A model generated the notes under the pieces. That model did no database searches. It saw only the letters and a program-made list of their open reading frames with translations, and was not told the origin of the DNA. 41,543 bases of DNA from Pedobacter sp. MC2016-24. GTDB lineage: Bacteria > Bacteroidota > Bacteroidia > Sphingobacteriales > Sphingobacteriaceae. The position numbers and the translations under genes were made by a program. This document shows positions 31,588 to 39,837 of the stretch, piece after piece. Location: positions 1 through 41,543 of the forward strand of contig NZ_JADFBX010000025.1 of the NCBI RefSeq assembly GCF_015223055.1, in the 5' to 3' direction. Numbering within the stretch: position 1 is the stretch's first letter; each line of letters starts with the position of its first letter.

Positions 31588-33150
31588 ATGAATAAAAAAT
31601 ATATATACATCAGCGCTTTCATCTTGATGGGGCTTACAGGGCTTTCAAGTTGTAAAGACAATATGGAGGAAATTACCACCTTGCAAGTAGACAGGGCTTT
31701 TTCTCCAACTGGTTTAACTGCTGCTGTAGTTAATAAAATAGGAGTAACTTTAACTTGGAAGGCTGTAAATAATGCTACTTCCTATACCATCGAGTTTTTT
31801 GAAAACACAGATTTCTCTGGTACTCCGGTAAAAACAATCAGTGACATTACCTTCAAACAGACACCTTATACAGTACCTGCACTTGGCGGCGATACACAAT
31901 ATGCAGTGAGAGTTAAAGCTGTTGGTGAAGGTGTTGCTGATTCCAAATGGGTAACCGCATTGTTCAAAACAGATGGGGAGCAAATCTTTAATCCTGTTCT
32001 TCCTGCAAATATTACTTCAAAGTCTGTCATCTTAACCTGGCCTGCAGGCGAAGTGGCTACATCTATTGTTTTAACACCGGGCAACATTACTCATGCAGTT
32101 ACACCTGCCGAAATTGCAGCTGGTAAAGCAACAGTTGATGGTTTAATCGCCGAAACTAATTATACGGCTAAATTAATGAATGGAACAAAAACACGTGGAA
32201 CAGTTACATTTTTAAGTGCAGTAGACATTGGTAATGCCATATTAATTAATAATGCTGCTGAATTCAAAAATGCAGTAACTAATGCTGCCGGTGGTGAAAC
32301 TTTTGCTTTAGCAGCAGGTAATTATGTTCTGGAAACCGGTGGAACGCCAACTACGTTAGTAGTTAATAAATCAATTTCCATCGTTGCTGTAAAAGCGGCA
32401 GATCGGCCAGTACTGACGGGAGTAAGTTTCAACGTACAAAACGGAGCCTCGTTTAAAATTAAGAACTTAATCTTAGAAGGGGGAACCACTCCGGCAAATT
32501 ATGCTGTTGTTTATACTGGTGGAGGAAATTATGGCGATCTGGAAATTGAGGGATCAATTGTTAGAAATTACGGTGCCGGTGTATTGGGCTTAACTTCTAC
32601 TTCTGTGATTAGTACCATCTCATCCGTCTTGATCAACAATAACATATTCAATACTTTTGCTGCAAACGGTGAGTTTATAGACTTCCGCGCCAGTTTCCCT
32701 AATAAACTTACGTTTACAAATAATACCTTGTCTGGTACGGGCGATCGGGAATTCATGAGGATGGATGCCAATAGTGGCGCAAGCTATCCTGCCGGTAAAG
32801 TCCAGATTAATGTGAGCAATAATACCCTTTATGCTTTAGGCGGAAGTGTCATCAGGCGATTATTTTATGTACGTATTCCAGCCGCTAGCCACGAGATCAC
32901 TTTTACCAAAAACATAGTGACCAATACGGCTATTCTATTGGCCAACCAGGCTGCGACAAATTTGGTTACGCTATCGGGCAACAACTATTTTACAACTACG
33001 AACCTGATTTCTTCTACTGCAACAGGTGCTAAAGTTGATGCAAGTGGTACAGCATTAGATCCAGGGTTTACTGCCGCGGCAACGGGCAACTTTAAATTAA
33101 GTAATCAAACGCTGATCTCAAATGGGATTGGAGATCCAAGATGGAAATAA
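31588..33150 (+). CDS. Surface lipoprotein with fibronectin type III and beta-helix (DUF4957/DUF5123) domains
   Basis: A 520-residue lipoprotein (lipobox LSSCKDN, followed by acidic residues as in surface-exported lipoproteins of this phylum). Residues about 35-130 form a fibronectin type III domain (SPTGLTAAVVNKIGVTLTW start) and 135-210 a second beta-sandwich. Residues about 215-520 are a right-handed beta-helix of the DUF4957/DUF5123 kind (NNAAEFKNAVTNAAGGETF, then repeated NNIF/NNTL turns). It occupies the SusE/SusF position. No lyase catalytic residues are evident, so I infer a pectin-binding role rather than an enzyme. Its end overlaps the PL1 gene by 10 nt. Confidence 0.82.
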   Translation: MNKKYIYISAFILMGLTGLSSCKDNMEEITTLQVDRAFSPTGLTAAVVNKIGVTLTWKAVNNATSYTIEFFENTDFSGTPVKTISDITFKQTPYTVPALGGDTQYAVRVKAVGEGVADSKWVTALFKTDGEQIFNPVLPANITSKSVILTWPAGEVATSIVLTPGNITHAVTPAEIAAGKATVDGLIAETNYTAKLMNGTKTRGTVTFLSAVDIGNAILINNAAEFKNAVTNAAGGETFALAAGNYVLETGGTPTTLVVNKSISIVAVKAADRPVLTGVSFNVQNGASFKIKNLILEGGTTPANYAVVYTGGGNYGDLEIEGSIVRNYGAGVLGLTSTSVISTISSVLINNNIFNTFAANGEFIDFRASFPNKLTFTNNTLSGTGDREFMRMDANSGASYPAGKVQINVSNNTLYALGGSVIRRLFYVRIPAASHEITFTKNIVTNTAILLANQAATNLVTLSGNNYFTTTNLISSTATGAKVDASGTALDPGFTAAATGNFKLSNQTLISNGIGDPRWK

Positions 33151-34625
33151 GAAAGTCAAATACAATTTATCTGGCTGCGGTTATTTTAATCATGAACGTC
33201 GCATGCACGAAAAAGAGCCCACAGGAGGAAACGAATATTACACCTCCTGTGGTTTTTCCACCCCTAACAACCCAGCCTTTAACCGAAACAGCTTATGCTT
33301 TTCCTGGTGCTGAGGGCTATGGTAAAAATACTGTGGGCGGACGCGGAGGTAAAGTCATCAAGGTGACCAACCTCAACGACTCCGGAACTGGTAGTTTACG
33401 TGCTGCACTGGCTGAAAGCGGCGCCAGGATTATTGTCTTTGAAGTTTCTGGGAACATCAAATTAAACAGTCGCCTTCAAATCAAAAATGGCAACGTAACC
33501 ATCGCGGGGCAAACAGCGCCCGGCGATGGTATCTGCATCCAGGACTACGAAATGAATGTAGATGCCGATCAGGTCATTATACGTTACCTGAGATTCAGGA
33601 TGGGCGACCTGACCAAAAATGAGCAAGACGCACTCTGGGGAAGATATCACCAAAACATCATGGTAGACCATTGCTCCATGAGCTGGTCTATTGATGAATG
33701 CTCGTCTTTTTATGCAAATAAAAATTTCACCATGCAATGGTGTATCCTTTCAGAAAGCCTGAACAAGTCATTTCATGAAAAAGATGATCACGGTTATGGC
33801 GCCATATGGGGTGGGTCTAATGTTACTTTTCATCACAACTTACTCGCGCACCACAATAGCCGGAACGCCCGTTTTGATGGCGGAAACCGTACAGGGACCG
33901 GCTCAAGCCCTTTCGGAATCGATAAAGTTGATTACCGCAACAATGTAATTTACAATTGGGGAAGTAACAGTGCCTACGGCGGAGAAAACGGTGAGTACAA
34001 CATTGTAGCCAATTACTATAAAGCTGGTCCTGCAACGGTAAAAAGAAGCAGGATTATGGAAATCTCTATGGAAACAGACCTGGTCAAATACGGACCAGGC
34101 TTCGGCAAATTCTATATCGCAGATAATTATGTAGACGGCAATACTACAGTTACCCAAAACAATTGGAATGGCGGGGTAGATAAAGGCTCGGGTCTGGGCG
34201 ATGCCAATTATGCCCTGGCAAAAATGTCTGCGCCTTTTCCAGCAGAAGCCATCACACCTCATACAGCCATTGAGGCATACAATGCCGTGTTGTTATACGG
34301 AGGTGCAAGTTTTAAAAGAGATCCTGTAGATACCAGGATCATGAATGAGGTAAGGGATGGAACCGCGACTTTCAACGGTTCAAAAACCGGTAAAAAAGGG
34401 ATCATTGATTCTCAAACCGATGTAGGTGGCTGGCCGGTTCTAAATGCTGGAACTGCATTGTTAGACACCGATGGGGATGGAATGCCCGACAGTTGGGAAA
34501 TAGAAAAAGGTTTAGACCCCAAAGTAGCCAATGCCAGTGCAAATAACCTGAGTACCGGTTATACCAATATTGAAGTATATATCAACAGTTTAGTCAATAA
34601 CATCAGCATAAACCAGATCAAATAA
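33141..34625 (+). CDS. Pectate lyase, PL1 family, lipoprotein
   Basis: A 494-residue beta-helix lyase predicted to cleave polygalacturonate by beta-elimination. The signal peptide ends in a lipobox with Cys22 (NVACTKK). The PL1 pattern AFPGAEGYGKNTVGGRGGKV opens the domain; calcium-site and core residues lie in VDHCSMSWSIDE, and the catalytic Arg is probably R241 or R244 in NSRNARFDGG. The C-terminus has a calcium-binding DTDGDGMPDSWE loop (from D442) ending in a short helix, as in several Bacteroidota pectinases. The start overlaps the preceding gene by 10 nt, which suggests coupling. Confidence 0.9.
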   Translation: MEIRKSNTIYLAAVILIMNVACTKKSPQEETNITPPVVFPPLTTQPLTETAYAFPGAEGYGKNTVGGRGGKVIKVTNLNDSGTGSLRAALAESGARIIVFEVSGNIKLNSRLQIKNGNVTIAGQTAPGDGICIQDYEMNVDADQVIIRYLRFRMGDLTKNEQDALWGRYHQNIMVDHCSMSWSIDECSSFYANKNFTMQWCILSESLNKSFHEKDDHGYGAIWGGSNVTFHHNLLAHHNSRNARFDGGNRTGTGSSPFGIDKVDYRNNVIYNWGSNSAYGGENGEYNIVANYYKAGPATVKRSRIMEISMETDLVKYGPGFGKFYIADNYVDGNTTVTQNNWNGGVDKGSGLGDANYALAKMSAPFPAEAITPHTAIEAYNAVLLYGGASFKRDPVDTRIMNEVRDGTATFNGSKTGKKGIIDSQTDVGGWPVLNAGTALLDTDGDGMPDSWEIEKGLDPKVANASANNLSTGYTNIEVYINSLVNNISINQIK

Positions 34626-34632
34626 TACCTAC

Positions 34633-35400
34633 ATGAACCCGTTCAACACCTTTACTAAGTTTACCCTATCCGTAGTTGCAGGAATGCTGCTGCTGTCCTT
34701 TACTCCTCCTGCTAAAAAGATCAAAGTATATATGGTCGGCGATTCTACCATGTCTGTTAAATCTCCAAACACCTATCCGGAGACGGGCTGGGGCATGCCA
34801 TTTGCCAATTTCTTTGATCAGGATGTCATTGTTGATAACCGTGCCCAAAATGGCCGGAGTACCAAAAGTTTCATCAACGAAAACAGGTGGACCGCTGTAT
34901 TGGACAGTTTGAAAACTGGTGATTATGTCTTTATCCAGTTCGGTCATAACGATGAAGTGGAAACCAAGAAAACCTATACCAAACCGGCGGAGTTTAAAGC
35001 CAACCTGGTTAAGTATATTCAGGAAACCAAAGCAAAAAATGCAACGCCTATTTTGCTGACACCGGTGTCCAGAAGAAAGTTCGACGCGGATGGCAAAGCC
35101 CAGGAAACGCATCCTTACACCCCTTTGGTGAAAGAAGTAGCTATGGAACAAAAGGTAGCCTTCATTGATCTGGATGCCAAAAGTATTGCCCTTTACCAAA
35201 AGTTCGGCCCAGAGAAGTCGGCCATGCTATTTAATCATCTGGAGCCGGGTGTCCATCCAAATTATCCCGGAGGAAAAACAGATGATACCCACTTCAATGA
35301 ACTTGGTGCACGTGAAATCGCACAATTGGTATTGCAAGAACTCAGACAATTAAATTTAGGGCTCTCTGAACATATTGTTAAACTTAAACCCAAGTCATAA
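34633..35400 (+). CDS. Rhamnogalacturonan acetylesterase, CE12 family SGNH hydrolase
   Basis: A 255-residue esterase that removes acetyl groups from pectin backbones. The SGNH blocks are present: S38 in VGDSTMS, the Gly/Asn of block III at AQNGRS (N73) and FGHND, and the D217-x-x-H220 pair in DDTHFNE. An N-terminal hydrophobic segment (TLSVVAGMLLLSF) is a signal peptide without a lipobox, so the enzyme is probably periplasmic. It lies 7 nt after the lyase and is part of the same operon. Confidence 0.92.
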   Translation: MNPFNTFTKFTLSVVAGMLLLSFTPPAKKIKVYMVGDSTMSVKSPNTYPETGWGMPFANFFDQDVIVDNRAQNGRSTKSFINENRWTAVLDSLKTGDYVFIQFGHNDEVETKKTYTKPAEFKANLVKYIQETKAKNATPILLTPVSRRKFDADGKAQETHPYTPLVKEVAMEQKVAFIDLDAKSIALYQKFGPEKSAMLFNHLEPGVHPNYPGGKTDDTHFNELGAREIAQLVLQELRQLNLGLSEHIVKLKPKS

Positions 35401-35435
35401 ATTGAAGCCAATTATTATGATACCTCTTTCCTGGC

Positions 35436-35454
35436 TAGCCGTATGTAACGGCTA
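35436..35454 (+). promoter_or_regulatory. Stem-loop between CE12 and GH28 genes
   Basis: TAGCCGT and ACGGCTA pair perfectly around a 5-nt loop, 22 nt ahead of the GH28 start. No U-run follows. It could be an RNA processing or stability element inside the long operon; no function is shown. Confidence 0.35.
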
Positions 35455-35475
35455 TAGTCAATTAAAACAATCCTT

Positions 35476-37152
35476 ATGAAAAGACTAGTTCCTGCTATAT
35501 TCGCTATTCCCTTATTTACCCTCTCATTCTATGCAAATGCACAAAATAAAACCGCGCAAAAAGCATATTCTTTTGATAACCTTCCTGTAATTGCGCAAAC
35601 TGCATTTAAAAAAGATACGATCAGCATTCTTAAATATGGTGCAAAGAATGACGGACTTACCTTAAATACCAATAGCATCAACCAGGCGATCACAGATTGT
35701 AACAAACGGGGTGGTGGAGTAGTTGTTATTCCGGAAGGGCTGTGGCTCACCGGACCGATCACTTTAAAAAGTAATGTCAACCTGCACCTCAAAAAGAATG
35801 CTTTGTTGCAGTTTACCAAAGATTTTAACCAATACGCTTTGGTAGAGGGTAACTGGGAAGGCTTACCTCAAATGCGTAACCAATCGCCAATATCCGCTAC
35901 TGGTCAGGAAAATATTGCCATCACCGGATATGGAATTATTGACGGGGCAGGTGATGCCTGGCGGATGGTTAAAAAGGACAAACTAACTGAAAGTCAATGG
36001 AAAAAACTGGTTGCATCTGGTGGTGTATTAACTGAAGACAAGAAAGTATGGCATCCTTCAGCACAATCCATCAAAGGAGCCAAAATGAAATTTGCCGGAG
36101 CAATAGCTAAAGATAAAGATGCCGCATTTTACGCCAGTATCAAAGATTTTTTGCGCCCAAACTTACTGGTGCTCACCAAATGTAAACGCATTTTACTGGA
36201 AGGTGTAACCTTTCAAAACTCCCCGGCCTGGAACCTGCATCCGCTGATGTCTGAAGACATTACCATCCGTAATGTTTATGCTAAAAACCCCTGGTACGCA
36301 CAAAATGGCGATGGACTAGACCTGGAATCCTGTAAAAACGTATTGGTAGAAGGCAGTACTTTTGATGTCGGTGATGATGGCATCTGTATCAAATCAGGTC
36401 GTGATGCCGAAGGTCGCAAGCGTGGTATGCCTACAGAAAATGTAATCATCAGAAACAGCACCATTTATCATGCGCATGGTGGTTTTGTCATCGGTAGTGA
36501 AATGTCTGGTGGTGCAAGGAATATCTTTGTAACCGATTGTACCTTTATCGGAACCGATATTGGCCTGCGCTTTAAAACTACCCGCGGCCGTGGTGGTGTG
36601 GTAGAAAATATTTATGCGCGGAACATCAACATGAAAGATATCGCTGCCGAAGCGATTCTGTTCGATATGTATTACGAAGCCTTAGATCCGGTAGCCTTAA
36701 CCGGCGAAAAAAGGGAAACGCCCAAAGTAGAAACATTTCCGGTTACCGAGGCTACACCAGTATTTAGAAAGTTCTACATCAGCAACGTGGTTTGCGATGG
36801 CGCTTCAAAAGCTGTATTTGTTCGTGGATTACCTGAAATGGCCATCAGTGATATTGAACTGGACAACCTGACCATTAAGGCTGATGAAGGAATCGATATT
36901 CAGGAAGCTAAAAACATTAAGGTTGCTAACATGCACCTGGATGTGAAAAACGCATCCCCTTTAATCTATGTGCAAAACGGAAAATCAATTGGTTTAAGAA
37001 ATATCGGTTATATCAATGCCGATCTGTTGTTCAAAATCAATGGCGATAAAAATCAGGACATCAAATTATCAGGTACCGATACCAGTAAAGCCAAAACACA
37101 ATCTGAATTTGGCCATGGTGCTGCTGCTTCAGTATTACAAATCTCTAAGTAG
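35476..37152 (+). CDS. Polygalacturonase, GH28 family
   Basis: A 558-residue beta-helix glycoside hydrolase that cuts alpha-1,4-galacturonan by inverting hydrolysis. The signal peptide ends FYANAQN. Catalytic motifs are intact: NGDGLD with D279, GDDGICIKSG with D300 and D301, HAHGG with H334, and RFKT with R365 and K367. An N-terminal extension (DTISILKYGAKNDG) is typical of bacterial exo- or oligogalacturonan-acting members, so an exo mode on oligomers is plausible but not proven. It is located between the esterase and the PL10 lyase. Confidence 0.93.
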   Translation: MKRLVPAIFAIPLFTLSFYANAQNKTAQKAYSFDNLPVIAQTAFKKDTISILKYGAKNDGLTLNTNSINQAITDCNKRGGGVVVIPEGLWLTGPITLKSNVNLHLKKNALLQFTKDFNQYALVEGNWEGLPQMRNQSPISATGQENIAITGYGIIDGAGDAWRMVKKDKLTESQWKKLVASGGVLTEDKKVWHPSAQSIKGAKMKFAGAIAKDKDAAFYASIKDFLRPNLLVLTKCKRILLEGVTFQNSPAWNLHPLMSEDITIRNVYAKNPWYAQNGDGLDLESCKNVLVEGSTFDVGDDGICIKSGRDAEGRKRGMPTENVIIRNSTIYHAHGGFVIGSEMSGGARNIFVTDCTFIGTDIGLRFKTTRGRGGVVENIYARNINMKDIAAEAILFDMYYEALDPVALTGEKRETPKVETFPVTEATPVFRKFYISNVVCDGASKAVFVRGLPEMAISDIELDNLTIKADEGIDIQEAKNIKVANMHLDVKNASPLIYVQNGKSIGLRNIGYINADLLFKINGDKNQDIKLSGTDTSKAKTQSEFGHGAAASVLQISK

Positions 37153-37158
37153 AAAATT

Positions 37159-38211
37159 ATGAATATTAAATTGGGTGCTTTCTTTGTATGGGGTACGATA
37201 GCTTTAAATTATACAGCTCAGGCTCAGTCTAAGGTTGATCAGAAAAATTCTTCAACAGATCCGCTTGCCGAAAATATGCTGGTTTACCAGCGCGCGATAG
37301 GGGGCTGGCCCAAGGCTATTGGTAAGGTGGTGGTTAAATACGAGCAGGTGCTTTCTGATGCTGAAAAGCAGGAAATTAAAGCAGATTCACTGCATAAGGA
37401 TGCTACTATAGATAACAAAGCAACCTCAAGAGAAATCCGTTATTTAATTGATGCCTACAAAAATACCGGCAATACGAGATATCTCATTGCAGTTCAAAAA
37501 GGAATAGATTACCTGTTGAAAGCCCAGTATGCCAATGGGGGCTGGCCGCAATATTATCCTGACCATAGCTTGTATCGCGGGCAAATCACTTATAATGATA
37601 ACGCCATGATCAATGTACTCAACATCTTGCAGGATATTGTGGAAGGAAAGAACAACCTCGATCTGTTGAATGCCGGTTATCAGGCTAAAGCCAAAGCTGC
37701 GGTTCAAAAAGGCATAGACTGCATCCTGAAAACACAAGTTGTGGTGAAGGGCAAGCCTACGGTTTGGTGTGCTCAGCACGATGAAAAAACATTAAAACCA
37801 GCACAGGCAAGGGCCTTTGAACTGGTCTCCTTGAGCGGAATGGAGTCGGTAAATATCGTCGAGTTTCTAATGCGCATCAAACATCCTGATGAACAGGTTA
37901 AAAACGCGATAACGGCTGCGGTACAATGGTTCGAGAAATCTAAAATAACAGGTTACGATTTCGTATTTGTCACTGCTAAAGATCTGCCCGGAGGAAAAGA
38001 CCGCATATTAGAGCAGAAGCCGGGTGCTGTAATCTGGGCACGCTTTTACGATATCGATACCAATGAGCCGTTTTTTAGTGGCAGAGACAGTGAGAAAAGA
38101 AAAACCGTAGCAGAAATAGAATTGGAAAGAAGAGTGGGCTACGCCTGGTACGGCACCTGGCCGGCCGCATTGCTCGACAAGAAATATCCGGCCTGGTTAA
38201 AAAAGAACTAA
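37159..38211 (+). CDS. Pectate lyase, PL10 family
   Basis: A 350-residue lyase with an alpha/alpha-toroid fold. The signal peptide ends NYTAQAQ. PL10 signature regions include YQRAIGGWPKAIGK, DNKATSREIRYLIDAY, ANGGWPQYYPDHSLYRG, YNDNAMINVLNIL, GKPTVWCAQHDEKTLKPA and a C-terminal RVGYAWYGTWPAAL. It starts 6 nt after the GH28 stop and is the last gene before the 114-nt gap that holds the second operator-like element. It would complement the PL1 enzyme on polygalacturonate. Confidence 0.92.
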   Translation: MNIKLGAFFVWGTIALNYTAQAQSKVDQKNSSTDPLAENMLVYQRAIGGWPKAIGKVVVKYEQVLSDAEKQEIKADSLHKDATIDNKATSREIRYLIDAYKNTGNTRYLIAVQKGIDYLLKAQYANGGWPQYYPDHSLYRGQITYNDNAMINVLNILQDIVEGKNNLDLLNAGYQAKAKAAVQKGIDCILKTQVVVKGKPTVWCAQHDEKTLKPAQARAFELVSLSGMESVNIVEFLMRIKHPDEQVKNAITAAVQWFEKSKITGYDFVFVTAKDLPGGKDRILEQKPGAVIWARFYDIDTNEPFFSGRDSEKRKTVAEIELERRVGYAWYGTWPAALLDKKYPAWLKKN

Positions 38212-38224
38212 ATCAATCAACGAA

Positions 38225-38251
38225 AACGTTACCGAGAACGTTTGCACAAAT
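38225..38251 (+). promoter_or_regulatory. Candidate LacI operator upstream of uxaB
   Basis: A 27-bp element AACGTT-N6-AACGTT followed by TGCACAAAT with a one-base shift absorbed in the second unit (AACGTTTGCACAAAT). It matches the susC-upstream element at 22 of 27 positions and lies 75 nt ahead of the uxaB ATG. A third AACG sits just upstream (38219-38222). It suggests a separate, co-regulated promoter for uxaBA. Confidence 0.6.
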
Positions 38252-38325
38252 AATTAGCGTAACACCGCATTTCTACCTGATATTATTTATGTAGAATTGT
38301 TTTACGACCATATTATAAATTAGAT

Positions 38326-39837
38326 ATGACCTTATCAAAAGATACTTTAAAAGATATAAAAGCCAAAAAATTAATCCTTCCAAAGGCGGAATTATTTAAC
38401 CTCCCTGAAAAAGTCCTGCAATTTGGAACCGGTGTGCTGCTACGCGGATTGCCAGATTTTTTCATTGATAAAGCCAATAGAAATGGCCTGTTTAATGGGA
38501 GGGTAGCTGTCGTAAAATCGACCAGTAAAGGTGGTACCCAGGAATTTGATGCGCAGGATAGCCTGTATACCATATGTGTAAGAGGAATAGAAAACGGACA
38601 ACCTGTTGAAGAAAATATCATTTCATCAGCCATTAGCCGAGTACTTACCGCCGATCAGGATTGGGCAACTATTCTAGAGATTGCCCGTTCAACCGATTTA
38701 AAGGTTGTGGTGTCCAATACCACCGAAGTGGGCATACAACTGGTTAAAGAAAGTATCGATCAAACACCGCCAGTATCCTTCCCCGCAAAATTACTGGCCG
38801 TTTTATATGCGCGTTACCAGGCACTAGGCGAATCTAAAGAAGCGGATCTTGTGGTTATTGCAACCGAATTGATTCCAGATAACTGCAAGCAGTTACAAAA
38901 CATTGTATTGGAACTCGTAACCTTCAATAATCTGGATGCAGCATTCGTACAATGGTTAAATCAACACATTCATTTCTGCAATTCCCTGGTCGACCGTATT
39001 GTTCCGGGTAAACCAGATGCTGCAGCCCTGGCCAATCTCGAAGCTGAACTGGGGTATACTGACGAGCTGATTATCATGGCCGAACCTTATCGCCTTTGGG
39101 CCATTGAAGGTAATGAACGGGTTTCTGAACTTTTAGGCTTGGAAGCCGCAGATCATGGCTTGATTGTGCGACCAGATATCGAGATCTTTAAAGAGCTGAA
39201 AGTCCGTTTGCTAAACGGATCGCATACGCTGACCTCGGGCATTGCCTGCCTGTCTGGCATAGAAACCGTAACCCAGGCTATGAGTGATCCGGCTACGAGG
39301 GCCTATGTGCAGGAGCTGATGATGCAGGAAATTGTCGGTGCAATACCATATAACGTAACGGAATCGGAAGCTGTTGCATTTGCAAACACAGTAATCGACC
39401 GTTTTGCAAATCCAAATATTGAGCATTTATGGATCAATATCACTTTCCAGTATACCATGAAAATGAAAATCAGGGTGTTGCCGGTATTGTTAAACTATTA
39501 TAAAATTAATGACAAGTTGCCTGCACACATTGCTTTTGGTTTTGCGGCATTCTTATTGTTTATGAAAATAGATAGAAAGGAAGGAAACCAGTACTATGGA
39601 AACTACCAGGGTAAAGAATACCTGATTACTGATGATGAAGCTGCTTATTTCTATAATAAAGCGCAACAATCTGATTACCTGCAAACCGTATTGAATGATG
39701 AAGATATGTGGACTGCCGATTTGTCTGCTTTACCCGGCTTTATTGAAGCGGTAGAAGAAAATTACAATAACCTATTAAAGTATGGTGTAGCTGAGGCTTT
39801 GGCCAGATTAGATCAGACTTTACAAGTATCAAAATAA
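38326..39837 (+). CDS. uxaB: Tagaturonate reductase (altronate oxidoreductase)
   Basis: A 503-residue cytoplasmic NAD-dependent enzyme of the long-chain mannitol dehydrogenase family, converting D-tagaturonate to D-altronate. The N-terminal nucleotide-binding region begins LQFGTGVLLRGLPDFF. The polyol dehydrogenase active site K292-x4-N297-x2-H300 (KVRLLNGSH) is complete, and VVVSNTTEVGIQL is typical of UxaB. Its stop overlaps the uxaA start by 1 nt. The galacturonate isomerase that supplies its substrate, UxaC, is not in the window. Confidence 0.93.
   Translation: MTLSKDTLKDIKAKKLILPKAELFNLPEKVLQFGTGVLLRGLPDFFIDKANRNGLFNGRVAVVKSTSKGGTQEFDAQDSLYTICVRGIENGQPVEENIISSAISRVLTADQDWATILEIARSTDLKVVVSNTTEVGIQLVKESIDQTPPVSFPAKLLAVLYARYQALGESKEADLVVIATELIPDNCKQLQNIVLELVTFNNLDAAFVQWLNQHIHFCNSLVDRIVPGKPDAAALANLEAELGYTDELIIMAEPYRLWAIEGNERVSELLGLEAADHGLIVRPDIEIFKELKVRLLNGSHTLTSGIACLSGIETVTQAMSDPATRAYVQELMMQEIVGAIPYNVTESEAVAFANTVIDRFANPNIEHLWINITFQYTMKMKIRVLPVLLNYYKINDKLPAHIAFGFAAFLLFMKIDRKEGNQYYGNYQGKEYLITDDEAAYFYNKAQQSDYLQTVLNDEDMWTADLSALPGFIEAVEENYNNLLKYGVAEALARLDQTLQVSK

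Noticed and set aside
34666..35199. A 177-codon frame antisense to the CE12 esterase
   Set aside because: It is a shadow of a well-matched enzyme gene, with no promoter, no family match and an odd composition rich in His, Arg and Phe.
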